24,772 nucleotides of DNA. Origin: an uncultured Lachnospiraceae bacterium (GTDB lineage: Bacteria; Bacillota; Clostridia; Lachnospirales; Lachnospiraceae). Made by a program: the position numbers and the translations under genes. Where the stretch lies: contig CAJUQZ010000053.1 of assembly GCA_910588755.1 (NCBI GenBank), positions 1-24,772 on the forward strand, read 5' to 3'. Under the pieces are notes generated by a model. It worked only from the letters and a program-made list of their open reading frames with translations, had not been told where the DNA came from and did not search any database. Numbering within the stretch: the first letter of the stretch is position 1; every line of letters starts with the position of its first letter. Positions 24,075-24,772 of the stretch are shown piece by piece.

Positions 24075-24105
24075 GGGGGTGCTGGGAGTTTTGGGAGTTT
24101 TGGGG
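24075..24105 (+). other. G-quadruplex motif
   Basis: Four G-tracts (24075-24079, 24084-24086, 24093-24095, 24102-24105) with loops TGCT, AGTTTT and AGTTTT fit the standard intramolecular quadruplex pattern. It lies 32 nt upstream of the -35 box of the ZIP promoter, on the non-template strand. The 23900-24136 stretch otherwise holds no convincing gene. Confidence 0.6.
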
Positions 24106-24136
24106 ACTGGAAATTTTATACAAATGGGATTGGCAA

Positions 24137-24165
24137 TTGACATTTAGTTGTAGTTGTGCTAATAT
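24137..24165 (+). promoter_or_regulatory. Strong promoter upstream of the ZIP transporter gene
   Basis: Consensus TTGACA (24137-24142), a 17-nt spacer and TAATAT (24160-24165). Transcription should start near 24172. Confidence 0.75.
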
Positions 24166-24174
24166 GTATTATGT

Positions 24175-24192
24175 AGTTAGTTACAACTAACT
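24175..24192. promoter_or_regulatory. 18-bp palindromic operator at the transcription start
   Basis: AGTTAGTT-AC-AACTAACT has perfect 8-bp arms and starts about 9 nt after the -10 box, where a bound repressor would block initiation. Half-site-like TAGTTG repeats also lie in the promoter spacer (24145-24156). The size and symmetry suit a MarR-type repressor; zinc-responsive members (AdcR/ZitR) bind a different TTAAC-GTTAA palindrome, so the regulator is open. Confidence 0.6.
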
Positions 24193-24462
24193 GCTGCAAT
24201 GGAGAATATACAAGGTGGTTTGTACACATACTTCTTTGGGGATCAAGGCTTTAGGCTACCTGTTAAGTATTATTGTTCCATAATAATACTGCTGGCGTGA
24301 AAAATTTTTAATGATACTTTATGGAACAAATCTTGTATAATCCTGCTCAATATCATATTGCTACGCAGCGCTATGATATTTTATGGATATATTTTTTAGG
24401 ATTCTTGAACCAGGAACGGATGAAAGCATATATTAATAAGGAAGAAAAAGGGGGAATATAGC
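24193..24462 (+). promoter_or_regulatory. Structured leader RNA of the ZIP transporter
   Basis: No gene is seen here. Hairpin A: AGTATTATT/AATAATACT (24266-24290), 9 bp with a 7-nt loop. The loop and 3' flank (TTGTTCCATAA, 24273-24283) are complementary over 11 nt to TTATGGAACAA (24319-24329), a pairing that competes with hairpin A or forms a pseudoknot with its loop. Hairpin B: AATATCATA/TATGATATT (24349-24380), followed by a T-rich tract (24391-24397, TTTTTT). This looks like a switchable leader, possibly an attenuator. I recognise no known riboswitch class in it. Confidence 0.45.
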
Positions 24463-24772
24463 ATGGGTATCAGTATGGATATCAGCATGGCGGCAGGTGT
24501 GATGATACCGCTCATCGGCACTTCGCTTGGCTCGGCTATGGTATTTTTCATGAGAAACCAGATTCATAGAAAAGTTGAAAAATTGTTGATGGGATTTGCG
24601 GCGGGGGTCATGGTGGCAGCGTCCGTGTGGTCGCTTCTGATCCCTTCGATTGAGATGGCGGCGGAACAGGGGAAGGTGGCGTGGATTCCGGCGGCGGTGG
24701 GATTTATATTGGGAATGGCGTTTTTGCTGCTGCTCGACAGCGTGATTCCGCACCTGCACCTCGATACGGAGC
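24463..24772 (+). CDS. ZIP family metal transporter (3' end outside the window)
   Basis: The first 103 residues are visible, then the window ends. The sequence has three hydrophobic helices. Helix 1 includes MIPLIGTSLGSAMVFFM. Helix 2 is LLMGFAAGVMVAASVWSLLIPSIEMA, the ZIP signature region. Helix 3 is WIPAAVGFILGMAFLLLLD, after which comes a His-containing segment, SVIPHLHLDTE, at the start of the cytoplasmic loop. ZIP proteins import Zn2+ or other divalent metals. The ATG at 24463 follows AAGGGGGAA at good spacing. It is the first gene downstream of the promoter, operator and structured leader at 24137-24462. Confidence 0.88.
   Translation, partial: MGISMDISMAAGVMIPLIGTSLGSAMVFFMRNQIHRKVEKLLMGFAAGVMVAASVWSLLIPSIEMAAEQGKVAWIPAAVGFILGMAFLLLLDSVIPHLHLDTE

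Noticed and set aside
23907..24140. 77-codon frame from a GTG in the gap before the ZIP promoter
   Set aside because: There is no ribosome binding site, its start lies within about 10 nt of the divergent chemoreceptor promoter, and its composition is dominated by the G-rich tract. It runs into the ZIP -35 box.

Overview
The window looks like a chromosomal segment of a motile, Gram-positive anaerobe of the class Clostridia, most likely family Lachnospiraceae. The reasons are strong AGGAGG-type ribosome binding sites, sigma-A-type promoters, a THF riboswitch in front of a FolT-type ECF transporter, lipoproteins with Gram-positive lipoboxes, and a carbohydrate ABC transporter of the LplB/YtcP type with no ATPase gene of its own. 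This placement is inference from gene content; no rRNA or other marker is present.

Left part (1-4774): a small acidic orphan protein whose 5' end looks damaged, followed by a good terminator and an array of 31-bp tandem repeats. Next is folT (minus strand), with a THF riboswitch in its leader and a 65-bp tandem duplication at its promoter. Reading to the right are a membrane-anchored Mrr-like nuclease, the S4-domain RNA-binding protein YlmH, and a MATE exporter.

Cell-envelope block (4865-12487): a lipoprotein built like a family 9 glycoside hydrolase but lacking the catalytic Asp motif lies 1 nt from ddl. A long perfect-type hairpin and murF follow; MurF carries an unusual 54-residue, three-repeat insertion. 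An unrecognised protein and a PlsC-type acyltransferase are on the minus strand. A PrcB-domain lipoprotein and dihydroorotase (pyrC) are on the plus strand, and pyrC ends at a bidirectional terminator.

Carbohydrate uptake block (12594-19677): a membrane-bound AraC-type sensor/regulator is divergent from a solute-binding lipoprotein, two permeases and a GDSL/SGNH esterase resembling rhamnogalacturonan acetylesterases (CE12). The divergent intergenic region has two related inverted repeats placed on the two promoters. A long hairpin between the binding-protein gene and the permeases probably sets their expression ratio. I infer that the block takes up acetylated pectic (rhamnogalacturonan-type) oligosaccharides.

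Chemotaxis block (19772-23808): two methyl-accepting chemotaxis proteins on the minus strand, one with a four-helix-bundle type sensor and a long 5' leader, the other with a Cache-like sensor.

Right end (23809-24772): a long non-coding stretch with a G-quadruplex motif, a strong promoter with an 18-bp palindromic operator, and a roughly 290-nt leader with mutually exclusive pairings. It leads into a ZIP-family metal transporter cut by the window edge. The most promising unexplained items are the GH9-like pseudoenzyme coupled to ddl/murF, the ZIP leader, and the divergent control region of the uptake locus.
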